Shown here piece by piece: positions 39,701 to 51,000 of a stretch of DNA of 64,000 nt (positions are counted from its first letter, which is position 1; the number at the start of each line of letters is the position of its first letter). Made by a program: the position numbers and the translations under genes. Source of the DNA: Branchiostoma floridae (lineage: Eukaryota > Chordata > Leptocardii > Amphioxiformes > Branchiostomatidae). Below the pieces are notes generated by a model that saw only the letters and a list, made by a program, of their open reading frames with translations, ran no database searches and was not told the DNA's origin. Location of the stretch: NCBI RefSeq assembly GCF_000003815.2, contig NC_049985.1, positions 14,707,452 to 14,771,451 on the forward strand, in the 5' to 3' direction.

Positions 39701-40534
39701 CTGATGTTTTGGTAAGAGTGGTTGTCACCTACCGCTATACGTTATAAAGTATCTTACAATTGCAATATTTGTTTTCATAATTCATTTCACATTTTTTTTA
39801 GCTGTAGGAATAATTCAAATAGCAGTCAAGATGTAAACAAAATTATTTCAGGAAAACTTGGATCTGGCTATATGTGAACATGTAGGTACCTGATGCTGTA
39901 TATGCCAATAAGTAACAGACTTTCCCCATATATCTAGTCTATTTCAAATTGATTTTGCAGAAAAGTACAATGAAATTTTGAAAATCAGAGATCCAATGTA
40001 TTGAATTGGTATGGCCCAATGTTAGGTATGTTAGGTACATGTAACTGTTTTTCTGGTGATGCACTTGTACCTTATTTTGTGGCTTGGATATCCCTTCTGG
40101 TGCCAACTCAAAAGGCAGGTGTGTAGCCACAATGCGAGGAGAGGGCATGTCTGCGAGCATGACGTAGCATGGTTGTGTAGCTGTCGGTGTCTTCATCTCC
40201 AAAGGCCCTGGTGCAATCAGACTGTCTGTACTGCTTTCTGTTTTTCCTGCAGCACGCAGGATCTTACCTACAATCTCCAACAGCCAGTTTGTCCCTTGGA
40301 AAAAGAAATAAAAACGGAAAATTGAATTGGCGTAAAACAGACATTTCTCATTTATCAAAATTCAAAATCCAATCGAAAATGATAATGTCCACAGGTACCT
40401 GTCTTTGGAAAACTTGCCACAACAATGTCGTCGTCTCGAATCTGGAAGGTAGACAGATCGTCCAGGGTTTCCTCGGTAATGTCACGAGGGAGAGTAAACC
40501 CCTTGTACTCCCAGCTTATCTTCTCAAAACTCAT
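36766..40534 (-). CDS. SULT: Cytosolic sulfotransferase A
   Basis: Exons 40534-40399, 40294-40071, 39642-39501, 38262-38168, 37802-37646, 36875-36766; GT-AG throughout; 864 nt, 287 aa, the normal cytosolic SULT length. It transfers sulfate from PAPS to hydroxyl or amine groups of small molecules. Motifs: PAPS 5'-phosphosulfate loop FPKTGTNW (residues 42-49), catalytic His in THLP (104), 3'-phosphate site RNPKDTAVS (128-136), and the C-terminal RKGIIGDWKNMF (from 250). No signal peptide. An acceptor 6 nt before the ATG (CTCACAG) joins a leader exon ending at 41,090. First of at least four tandem copies. Its exon 1-intron 1-exon 2 block is nearly identical to gene B although later exons differ, suggesting gene conversion. 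Substrate cannot be inferred. Confidence 0.93.
37102..37424. mobile_element. hAT-like MITE with perfect 8-bp TSD
   Basis: Starts TAGGGCTGGGTACCGGTACA, ends ATACCCAGCCGTA; CTAGAGAC flanks both sides (37,094-37,101 and 37,425-37,432). It lies in the last intron of sulfotransferase A and is about 110 bp shorter inside than the 19,752 copy. Confidence 0.85.
38376..39276. mobile_element. Long member of the 5-bp TSD family, 'GGTTGCG' subtype
   Basis: Begins CAGGCCTCGAAATAC, ends AATTCGAGCCCTG; TGCTT flanks both sides (38,371-38,375 and 39,277-39,281). At 901 bp it is about 560 bp longer than its relatives. Hairpins CAGGTTGCGCA...GCAACCTG lie near both ends. The extra interior has no recognised ORF and could be ancestral sequence or a captured fragment. 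Intron 3 of sulfotransferase A. Confidence 0.8.
39311..39480. repeat. Three-copy 56-bp tandem repeat next to an exon
   Basis: Three essentially identical 56-bp units starting tcaatgcaacaatttctcta lie at 39,311, 39,367 and 39,423. The array ends 21 bp from the donor side of sulfotransferase A exon 3. Genes B (about 43,040) and C (about 60,232) have one related copy, so the expansion is specific to A. Confidence 0.9.
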
Positions 40535-41089
40535 TGTGCTCTGTGAGTGTAAAGCCAACAAACATGTTTCAGTCAATAAATTTGGAACAAGTTCTAAATA
40601 AGGCTAGCCCCTGTGGCGTCGCCAAAAATTCACAGAAGAGCAATCACCCGATAATTCACCTTTGTTTTGGTGTATTATTGTAGCCAGTAGGGGTTGATGT
40701 CACATTCTGAGTAAGGTTTACATCACATTTCCAAACTGGGGACCGGCCAGGCAGCTTTCAGGAATGAAAAGTATCATATAAAAGACACAAACTACTCAAA
40801 ACGTTAAGAGAATACTTGTGGGCATTATTTATGCATGTTCTTACATACAGGTGTACATTTGTATTTCTCAAATTTTCCACAAGCAGCCCGGCCTGGCCTG
40901 GCCCTGTTCTGGTTCGGAAGTATGATGTTAGTCTAAGTAATAATGAGGCTGTTGACGTGCTCAAGGAAAGTCCTTGAACACAGATTTCCCATTTCAAGTC
41001 CCTTCCTAAAGTCAAAATGACATGACAAAATGACATGGAACAATACTCGTATCTACAGCATATGTTACATGTATAAGGATTGTGTTAAC

Positions 41090-41400
41090 CTGTTGTTTGT
41101 GGATACTGCGCTTGTGGTAGCTGCCAGCTGGTATCATGCAGTTCTTCAATTTGTGTCTCCAATTCTGTCGACTCACTGAGCTCCTACTTGCAAGGTCTAT
41201 GTAGAGTGTTGCTGAATCACTGCTGTCTTCCCCCTATTTATCTGTACTGGATGACCGTACGGTCAATTTGTTCAGTCCATTCCCTCCAAGCAATGAATGT
41301 ACACGTCAGGTGTTGACTGTACGGTCAGTAACCTTTCTTTCAACGGGGTCAAAAGGTAAAGGTAAACCAAGGACGTTGACCTCATTGGGTAAACAAAGTG
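41090..41400 (-). promoter_or_regulatory. Leader exon and upstream promoter of sulfotransferase A
   Basis: A leader exon ends at 41,090 (AACAG|GTTAAC). The equivalent donors in genes B (57,684) and C (61,986) are also conserved. Upstream, a TATA-like ATAAATA (minus strand) is near 41,235, the palindrome TGACCGTACGGTCA is near 41,252-41,270 and the inverted half-sites GGTCAGTAACC are at 41,333-41,343. This block is conserved upstream of B and C. Exact start site unknown. Confidence 0.55.
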
Positions 41401-42012
41401 CTATTTTTTTTAGGATAGGGAAGCTTGAAGTGTTTTAAAAGATGGGAGGCAAAAATGGACTGTCATGCACCAGCCAGTCCTTTTGAAACCAGTAATATCC
41501 TTCTGATAAATGAAAGCAGAAATCTAATACTGATTTTTCAAAACTTGTTTATTCTAAAAATCTTTCTTAACTTATGCTACATTGATAAATGCAATTTTAT
41601 GATATTGTGTATGGGCAACATACAATTCATTTTGATTTTGATCTAGTAATTTTCTGCCTTTCCTACAACTTCTAGATCTTTAAATCAAGAATACTTTTAA
41701 CTTAAAAGCATGAATGAAAAGCATAACTCTGATGCAGTAAAAATATATTAGTTACATTTGTATTTGTAAAATATTTCAATAGCTTTATTTTGTTGATATC
41801 AAACAGTACAATGTATGTTGAATCAGTATTACAGAAACCAACTATAGTGGGCTGCTTTTCAATTTTGAATACACTTCTTTTGTTACTACTATTTTAACTA
41901 TTGTTATAGTTGCATTATATAAAGCAAACAATGTAATGTCAGCTAAACTTGAAAGTTCAACTGTGTTAACTTTGCAGAAGTCATTCTGGATAATGTAAAA
42001 ATGTCTGCAAGT

Positions 42013-45000
42013 TTATTCAAAGTCAAATGTGATACCAGTCCCACTAAACTTCTCCTTATACCAGTCATCAAAGGCTTTACTCTGCTCAGGTGTAAACATG
42101 TTCTTCCAGTCTCCTATGATACCTGTAAGGGGAGCAAAAGATATCCAAAATGAAGCAATGATCTCTACATATATTCTAGTATTAATTGACTGTTTTGCAT
42201 TTCAAATTTTGCAACTGCAAATAATTGGTTTATGTATTTTTTTTTATTGATCATGTTAGATAAACAATATTTTTGGTCAGATTAGAATGTACGTAGATAC
42301 AGTGTATAATATCTCATTCTATACTTGATAGCTTGCTAATTGAGAAAGTACAATTACTGTAAACACCAATTAAGACACACCTTTCCGGGCTATTGCCTGT
42401 CTCTCAGGGATCTTGGAATTGTCCATGTCTGCCTTCATGTTGTTGAAAGTACTGGCCTCTGCGATGCCTTTTATGATCGATTCATCCAGATCAACCTCCA
42501 GAAATGCCACAATGGCCTTCACAGCAGTAAGCAGATCCTACATAAAGATGCTCATGAATAGTTGATAGAGATATGATCAGATATAAATTCTGCAAGTCCA
42601 TAGTCTCTTTCAATATTCTGTTTAATTGGTTTATTATGTACAGTCTTTTTTTAACGTTTGGTGCAGTAACTAAGTTGTGAAAAAAGTGTTAATAGTAATA
42701 GTAATAGACATTTGTAGATAGCCGGTTGATTGTTTGCGTGCCCACATTTTTATGGGGTAATTAGTGATGTTTTGTGTACTCTACCTTCTTCATGTCCTCA
42801 TACTTGAGGAAGAGGAAGTGGGGGTCGTCTTGCATCTTCCACCAGCCCAAGACGTGGTCTTCAAATGGTCCATATGCCACTGTATCAGTGTATGTCAACA
42901 TGTATACAAATCATTATGTACTTGTAAGGCATGCACAGAAACACACACAAAGTATGTGTACTACTCAACTGATTCAGAAGGGTTCGGTAAAGTAAGGAGA
43001 AATCATTTCATAATGCTTGCACAACTAAATGTTAATTCCTAAATGCAACAATTTCTCAAAAGATACAATTATGGCATTATATATTATAATTAGTAAAGAA
43101 ATCTTTTCTGTACAACTTTATTACCTTTTCCGTTGGTAAACTGATGAGCAAACACTTCCCATGGCACTTCGTCTGTTACACCCCTCAACCTTAGAATTTT
43201 CTTGCCAAAATGGAAGTGTGACACAGCTGTGTCCTTTGGGTTCCTCATTGGCACCAGGATTTTTACCTGTTTGAGTTAAAAATATTCATACAAAGATATT
43301 ATTTGCAGTCGTGATCTGCCAGAAGTCTAGATCTGTTATTGAGTCGAACTACAGTACGCGTGGTATATGTTATGTGACAGTTTGGTAAAAGGAGTTGTCA
43401 CCTACTGTTACCAGGGCTCGAAATACTAGGTGCATGTGCACCCAGGTGCACCCAAAATTGTAGCTGTGCACCCATTTATTTTCTGTGGGTGCAGATATTA
43501 AAGATATCAAAGAATACTACTATATATCATATTCTTGACATCAAAGTGTTAGAAAGATTATAGAAATGTCTGTCATCGTGAAATATCTGTGGTAGCTTGT
43601 AACTATATTTTATTACTAGGTTATTACTTAAATTTAAGTGCTGCACCCAAAAATTTTTTGGTGCACCCAATTTTTTAAGCTGGGTGCACCAGTGCACCTA
43701 ATCCAGTTTCCAGTTACGACCGCCTGAGGGGGTGGAGGAAATCAAGCAGCAAATTCTTTGTCTCAATTCTAAAATACGTATTGCCGGGAAACCCTTTTTC
43801 TCTTCATCTTTTGACACNNNNNNNNNNNNNNNNNNNNNNNNNNNNNNNNNNNNNNNNNNNNNNNNNNNNNNNNNNNNNNNNNNNNNNNNNNNNNNNNNNN
43901 NNNNNNNNNNNNNNNNNNNNNNNNNNNNNNNNNNNNNNNNNNNNNNNNNNTACTGGAAATGGTCTTTAAAACATCCATCTCCAGATTTACGTGTTTGTAT
44001 GCCCATTTGTAGGGACAGAACTTGGTGTCAGAAGAAGAAGATTAACAAATATTTGTATATCTTTTTTATGAAAGAAACCAATTTGTGTGAACCCTCATAT
44101 AAAATACAACTTTCCTGGGAAGAATATTTTGATATACCCATACCTTGGAAACAAGTGTACTGCCTACCCTACAAGCTCTCTATAGATACCCACACCAGAA
44201 TGTTTCAGTATAAATTGCTTTTTAAATTTTTAACTGTTAATAAAACATTGTTCACTTGGAAATTAATAAACTCTCCTAGGTGTAGCCTTTGCAATGAAGA
44301 AGAAGAGACGGTCATTCACCTGTTTTGGGACTGTAGAGTTGTTGCTAATTTCTGGTCCAAGGTGGATGAGTGGTTCTTCAATCTTACAAATATTCATTTG
44401 CATATTAATGTTTTCAATGTCATCTTTGGTGATTTAAGTGACCGTTGCCCAGCTCTGTCAAATCTTATTATCCTCTTAGCTAAGATTTATATTTTCAAGT
44501 ATCGACAACAGAAATTAGAATTATCTAGTTTTATTTCATTTGTGTCTTATGTCCATAAATTAGAATGCATCATTGCAAAAAGATTAGACAAAATGCCTAA
44601 ACACATCGGGAAGTGGGGTAAATTATATGTTGTATTGATTTAAGTTTCCTTTAGCCATTGTTTAATTTATTTTCCGGGGTCCTCATAATTTCTCATTAAT
44701 TTTTATGGTTCTTATTGTCTACTGGTTTTATGTATCAGTTTTGTTGTCATGCATGTGCGTCACGAATTTTGTTTGTTGTGCCATGATTTTGTTCTCCTTA
44801 TTTTGAAATGAATAAAAAGAAAGAACTTAAAAAAAAAAAAAAGAATACTACTATATATCATATTCTTGACATCAAAGTGTTAGAAAGATTATAGAAATGT
44901 CTGTCATCGTGAAATATCTGTGGTAGCTTGTAACTATATTTTATTACTAGGTTATTACTTAAATTTAAGTGCTGCACCCAAAAATTTTTTGGTGCACCCA

Positions 45001-48000
45001 ATTTTTTAAGCTGGGTGCACCAGTGCACCTAATCCCAAAAATGAATTTCGAGCACTGGTTACACAATATAAACTATCTTGCAATATTGCATTTTTTTTCC
45101 AAGTCAAGGCCACACTGATTTATTTTCATAATTCATTTCACATTTCTTAGCTATAGCAAAAACTCATAGCAGTCAAAATATTAACAAAGGGCTTGGAAGA
45201 CAACTTAGTAGGTCCCTGATAAGTTGTACATGCCACCAAGGTACCGCACGCTCGTACCCAGCGCCGTGAAGAAGCCATAGGTTTGAGATCGTGGGCTTAT
45301 TCACAATCCACCTCAAGCTGAATTGAATAAACTCTATGGAATTCACAGCTGTCGTTTTGTTTTGTTTTGTGTTTGTCTCAATGCCTTAGAAAATCGTAAG
45401 TTGTGAGCGCACGCCACTACGTGCGTTTCTACAGCCTGAGTATTTTTACAGTTACCGGGTCCAAAACTGGTCGCAAGTTTACTATTTAGGGTGTAAAATG
45501 TTGCCACAATAGTGGCACGTTACAACAAAGGGAGTTTTAGAATGTACCTGATTTGGTGGCGCTGTAAGGGCGTTAAGATTATCCCTCTACATTGCCAAGA
45601 GGGAGTTATGTCACGGAAGGGAGTTTTGCACGGCGGCGCGTTTGGCCTTCTCCACGGACGCTGGTAGATTTGGAATCAAGATGGCGCCCGCATATTAATG
45701 AGGCAGCCGGCGGCTAGCGAGTTAATGTATGCAAGAAGCCGACGGCTGCCCGAGCGCACCCGAGCGCTGGGGGAACCCGAGAAATAATGAGATGCAGCTC
45801 TCTGATACGTCACGGGCTTCCAGAAATAGCTCGGCGGAAACACCAGAGCGGTGAGCGGGGTATTTCACACTACCAAAACAAAAGGTCGGTATCTTTGTTG
45901 AATATGGCTGAGACCGTTTGGCGGGGAAAAGGTGGCAAAATGAAGAAATTTGCATCGATAAAAGCTTTTAGACCAAAGTCACGACGAGTTGGACATGGCA
46001 GCGTGCGGAGAAAACGTCGGAAAAGAGAGGAAAAACATGGATTCTGCGTGCCGAGCCTCCAGAGAGGGGAGGGTTCCATGCCCTCACAAGGACTGCTTGG
46101 GTAATGGCAAGTTTTACGTGAGCGGTGCGGGTCTGGACGTCCACTATCGTGCGAGGCATGGCAGCAAACCGGACGGAAACACCGAGAAGGCTGCAGAGAA
46201 AATGCTCCACCGGCTTTGTTTCGCCGAAATGAAAGAGAAACTCCTGGAAATCGAGGTATGTTTCTATAGTTTAACTTTGTACCATTTAAAAGAATTGTGA
46301 AGTATAATCGATTTGGGTAAAGTCGTTCCCCAAAGTGTGGAGTTTGGAAGGTACCTAAAGAATTTGCACAATTGTTATTTTGATCAGATAATACCCTCAC
46401 GGTAAATATGTGTTTCATATATGTGATTACAAATGTCCCACTGAATTTCCACCGTAGTTGTATTCAAACTACTGTTAATATTTTGCAGGTGTTTTGATTG
46501 AAGCTCGATGACGATTTCCTAGTAAACACTGGGAGAAAGAAATATTTAGGATAACAAATAATCTTGCCTATCAGTATGAATAGCATTCTGTTTACATTTT
46601 AGTCTCAAGTTTAAACTTCGAAGGGAAGATGTCATTTTTTCTGCACTTATTTCATTACTGATTGATGCATTTTGAATACAAGTCAAAGTTCTAAATCATA
46701 GATTCAATAGGTACTATATTATGTCATATGATGATGACATATTCAGGTTTGCTGTATTTAATGGGTGTAATATTTGATATCTGCTTTGCTTGTTGTTACA
46801 AACGGAAACTCTGGCACACGATAGATAGTACAGTTTACTTATGTTGTTTGTCACTTGTTTCTCTTCAGGCGAGTGAGCAAGCAGGTGAGGAGTATACTGT
46901 GACAAGCGTGGCACTAACTGCAAAAATCACAGCTACAAGACCAGAACAAGCTGCAAAAAAGGCAGGTATAATTCTTCATGCTGGAGGCTTCCTTCACTCC
47001 TTCTCCAGTGCGCAGCCACCGTACCCTGTCAGTGTCCAGGGGAAAAACAAGGAGGTACACTATGACCTCTGGTACATTTTAAAGGTGCAAGACAACATGA
47101 GGTTCCCCGCCATTTTTTGCAAACCTACCTATGTGAAAATGTCACTTGAAAAGCATCAGTCCCAGGATGCTACCGCCAACAATTCTACCTGCCTACCTAT
47201 CGGAGAAACAGACATTGAGGACCCTTTGGAGGAATGCCTCAACAAGGTGTTCAATCTGCAATCTTTCCGTCCAGGACAGAAAGATATCATCAATGCAATA
47301 CACACCGGGGAAAACACTTTTCTGGTTATGCCGACAGGGGGTGGGAAGACACTCTGCTTCACACTACCGGCCCTCCTAAGGAAAGGTGTAGCAGTGGTGA
47401 TCGTTCCCTTGCTTGCCCTTGGAACAGACATTCTGAGAAGATATGAAGAGAAAAGGATACCAGCAGTCTTTCTATCACATCTAACTGCAGAGGTGACCCT
47501 CAACACTGTCATCCATGACCTCAACAGCAACACTCCAAAAACAAAACTGCTCATAATAACACCAGAAAGTCTTGTCAACAAGCCAGTGGTGTGGGGCTGT
47601 GTGGTAGGACTGAAAGAAAGGGGTCTTCTGGAGATGGTGGTCGTGGATGAGGCCCACTGCATGGATCAAATGGGTCATGAGTTTCGGCCCACTTATCTAC
47701 AACTTTCCAAACTTGCAGAACTCAAAACACAGATCGTTGCTTGTACAGCCACAGCCACCCCAACAACAAAGCAGTTCATCATGACACACCTTCAGATGGG
47801 GGAATGCCGTACATTTCATAACTCGGTGGACAGAAGAAACATCCAGTATAGTGTAAGGTTAAAGGGAAAGACAAGGGAAGCTTGCCATGGGCAGGTGTGT
47901 GAAGTTGTGTTGGATCACAAGGAACAGTGTGGCATTGTCTATTGCCAGACAGTAAGTGATGTTAAGGACATACACTATCACCTGCAAGAAAATAGTATAA

Positions 48001-51000
48001 AAACAGTTAAATACCATGGCACAGGCACAGGACAGAATGAGCAGGAGGGGAGACAAAGTCTGTTGGACTGGCAAAGAGGCCTCAAGGATGTACTTGTAGC
48101 AACAAAAGCTGCAGGGGCAGGGATTGACAAACCGGATGTAAGGTTTGTACTTCACCTTGGATGTCCATCCTCTGTCCCAGATTACTTGCAGGAGTCAGGT
48201 CGTGCCGGGCGTGATGGAAGGCTGGCAAAAGCAATCCTGTTCTATAGCCCAAAAGACAAGGCTTTACATGTCACAAGGATAGGAGCCATAGAAGAGGAAA
48301 CATACAGAGCCGGAGCTGTCAGAAGACTCGCTGATGTTATCAACTTCTGTGAAACAGAACTGTGCCGAAGAAAGGTTTTGTTAGAGGCTTTTGGGGAAGA
48401 CACAACCTCATACAATTGCAACAAAACATGTGACAATTGCCTCAGTCTAACTGTGGCAAGAGAGGTTGTCCTGACCACAGAAGCTGCCAATATGGTGAGA
48501 TGCGTGTCTGCAATCCGGCATACTGTACCACAGCCCTCTTCATCTCTACTGGCTAGAGTATTCCTTGGACTGGGGACTGGGCAAGCGGTGAAAAAACAAA
48601 AGTTGGATGAACTACCCGAGTTTGGTCTGGGGAAAAACTCTGGTTTCAACTTGAAAATTTGCGAGAGATTTATACGCGCAATGACTAGAGCAGAGATTCT
48701 AGAAGAGGTGCTAGTGCCTAAGAGTACCACTCAAAAGTTTGCCTCTCTGCATATCCTCCCAGGGAGGATGGCAGAGTCCACTATTCGAAATGAAGTACAT
48801 GTTACGTTATTCATAAGGTGATTTTTTATGTATATATATGTATATATAGTCGTCCTATGTAAGCTACTGAGGGCTGGATGAGAGTTTATACATATATACA
48901 TGTAGGTCTGTCTTTTTCAAAGGGTATCAATCGTTCAATTGCTACGATTATTGCTTTTCATTGTAAACTTTTATGTGTATTAAAGTATATACACTATTGC
49001 CAGCAATCTGTACATAAATTATGACCAGTAGAAGCAAAATGTGTATAGATATCCTTTTTTTACATGCTTGTACAGTATAGCTACCTGACCTCTGAGCCTT
49101 TGTGTATTCTTGCCAAATAAACAAGAACTGAGTGTTGATATGAGAATTGTATGACATAATCTGCTGATTGCATGCATGTCAGCCTGCTGGAAGAATTTTA
49201 GGAAACTATAAGAACATGTAAATTGTCATGTAATCATTCTTTGACCGGTATATCATATTATTGTCTTTGCTTTATATAAATGCATTTCAATAATGTATGA
49301 CTTGTTACTTCCCACGAGAAGGGATTATTGTCTGTATATTTGTATATAAATGTTTTGTACATAAGTTTCCTACGTGCATCTTTCTGCTGAATTGACTTGT
49401 GAAGCTGTGAGCATGCTGATGATATAGTTTGTATAGACATCAAAATCGGACCTATTTCCAGTAATCTGAACAGCATAAAGGACCAGTAGAAGCAAAATGT
49501 ATATACACATTCTTTATTTACATGCTTGAAGAGTACAGCTACCTGACTTCTGAGCCTTTGTGTAAAGGTACATGTATTGTCAAATAAACAAGCAGAACTG
49601 AGTATGGCACATTTTGAGTTTCCTATGCATTCTTTTCATGATCTTCAACTATACAAAGGGCTTTAACGAGCCACTATTGAAACATGTAAAGTCCACAGTA
49701 GCATAGCCATGTGCAGAAGAATAAACCAGATTAGAAACCTAAATGCAAATGACACATCATATAAACAGTTGAGATGTGTTTTGTTCTTACACACCCTTTG
49801 CCTAGCAGTGGTCAAGGGAGGGGGGGAAACGTTTTATAGGGGGGATGCGAGCCCAACCGTACATACATTTATATCCCGCCTAGCAGGAAGGCGGTGCGAG
49901 GAGGGGGGCAATAGTTTTATAGGGGGGATGCGAGCCCTCTGCCAAACCGTACATACATTTATATCCCGCCTAGCAGGAAGGCGGTGCGAGGAGGGGGGCA
50001 ATAGTTTTATAGGGGGGATGCGAGCCCTCTCCCAAACCGTACATACATTTATATCCCGCCTAGCAGGAAGGCGGTGCGAGGAGGGGGGCAATAGTTTTAT
50101 AGGGGGGATGCGAGCCCTCTCCCAAACTGTACATACATTTATATCCCGCCTAGCAGGAAGGCGGTGCGAGGAGGGGGGCAATAGTTTTATAGGGGGGATG
50201 CGAGCCCTCTGCCAAACCGTACATACATTTATATCCCGCCTAGCAGGAAGGCGGTGCGAGGAGGGGGGCAATAGTTTTATTGGGGGGATGCCAGCCCTCT
50301 CCCAAACCGTACATACATTTATATCCCGCCTAGCAGGAAGGCGGTGGAGGAGGGGGGCAGAAGTTTGACAAAGTACTACATAACATTACAATGTAGGCAC
50401 ATTTTCCCTGAAAACAGAGGGTACCCTTCGTCTGTTTGGAAATATGTCAAACATTTTTCTTTTGAAGTTTGCCTTAACCTTTTCGCACCCCTTACTGTAG
50501 ACATCACATCGATCATTCGGGACAAACTTCTGACTGTCTGTGATGGGATAGACTTTGGCCTTGCGACGCTCAGGGTCGTACTTGAAAAACTGCTCCTTTA
50601 AACAGAAAAGACAGACAAAGATCTGATCTAGAAGCGGTGCTGGCTCACTGTGGCGTTTTGTGTTGTGGATGTCAAAACCACCTTTGGACTTGTAACAGGC
50701 TCTTGCGCTACCAACAATCTGTAGGTTTACATTCAGTTTCTGTAGGGTCTTCAGTGTGGTTTGTCCAGAACAGTACTGTTTTAAAGGTTTCACAATGTGT
50801 GTTTCCACAAACTCATCACATGCAATGTTATGTCCTTCTCTACCCTCTACACTGACTGAACAGTTCTGCTGTACCATTTTCCTGATGGCAATTGGCCATG
50901 CAGCTGTCATGTTGACCACGTGTGCGAGTGCCTCGATCCAGTAGTTCTTCTTTTTGGACTGAGAGAATATGGGCAGTAGAACCATCCAAACTGCTTCCCG

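Larger units (their letters stand above)
43412..45057. mobile_element. MITE, 5-bp TSD family, 'GTGCACC' subtype, split by a LINE
   Basis: Starts CAGGGCTCGAAATAC and ends GAATTTCGAGCACTG; GTTAC flanks both sides (43,407-43,411 and 45,058-45,062). Without the LINE and the extra copy of the duplicated target it is about 315 bp, matching its relatives. Palindromic AGGTGCATGTGCACC and GGTGCACC/GGTGCACCAGTGCACCT motifs lie at the ends. In intron 2 of sulfotransferase B. Confidence 0.82.

Noticed and set aside
43511-45035. The duplicated 194-bp segments as two separate MITE copies
   Set aside because: Together they form one MITE with single left and right termini and one GTTAC TSD; the duplication begins and ends exactly at the LINE edges.
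45787-46104. Upstream ORF (105 aa) overlapping the helicase start
   Set aside because: It runs in a different frame from the helicase, is basic and low-complexity, and ends within exon 1. At most it is an upstream ORF.
49817-50358. Direct repeats considered as a CRISPR-like array
   Set aside because: Units are contiguous 90-bp copies without unique spacers, in a eukaryotic intron-rich genome.
49709-50368. Long repetitive ORFs on both strands across the 90-bp array (30-residue periodic peptides)
   Set aside because: The openness follows from a repeat length divisible by three without stops. There is no start context, splice support or family match, and both strands are open at once.
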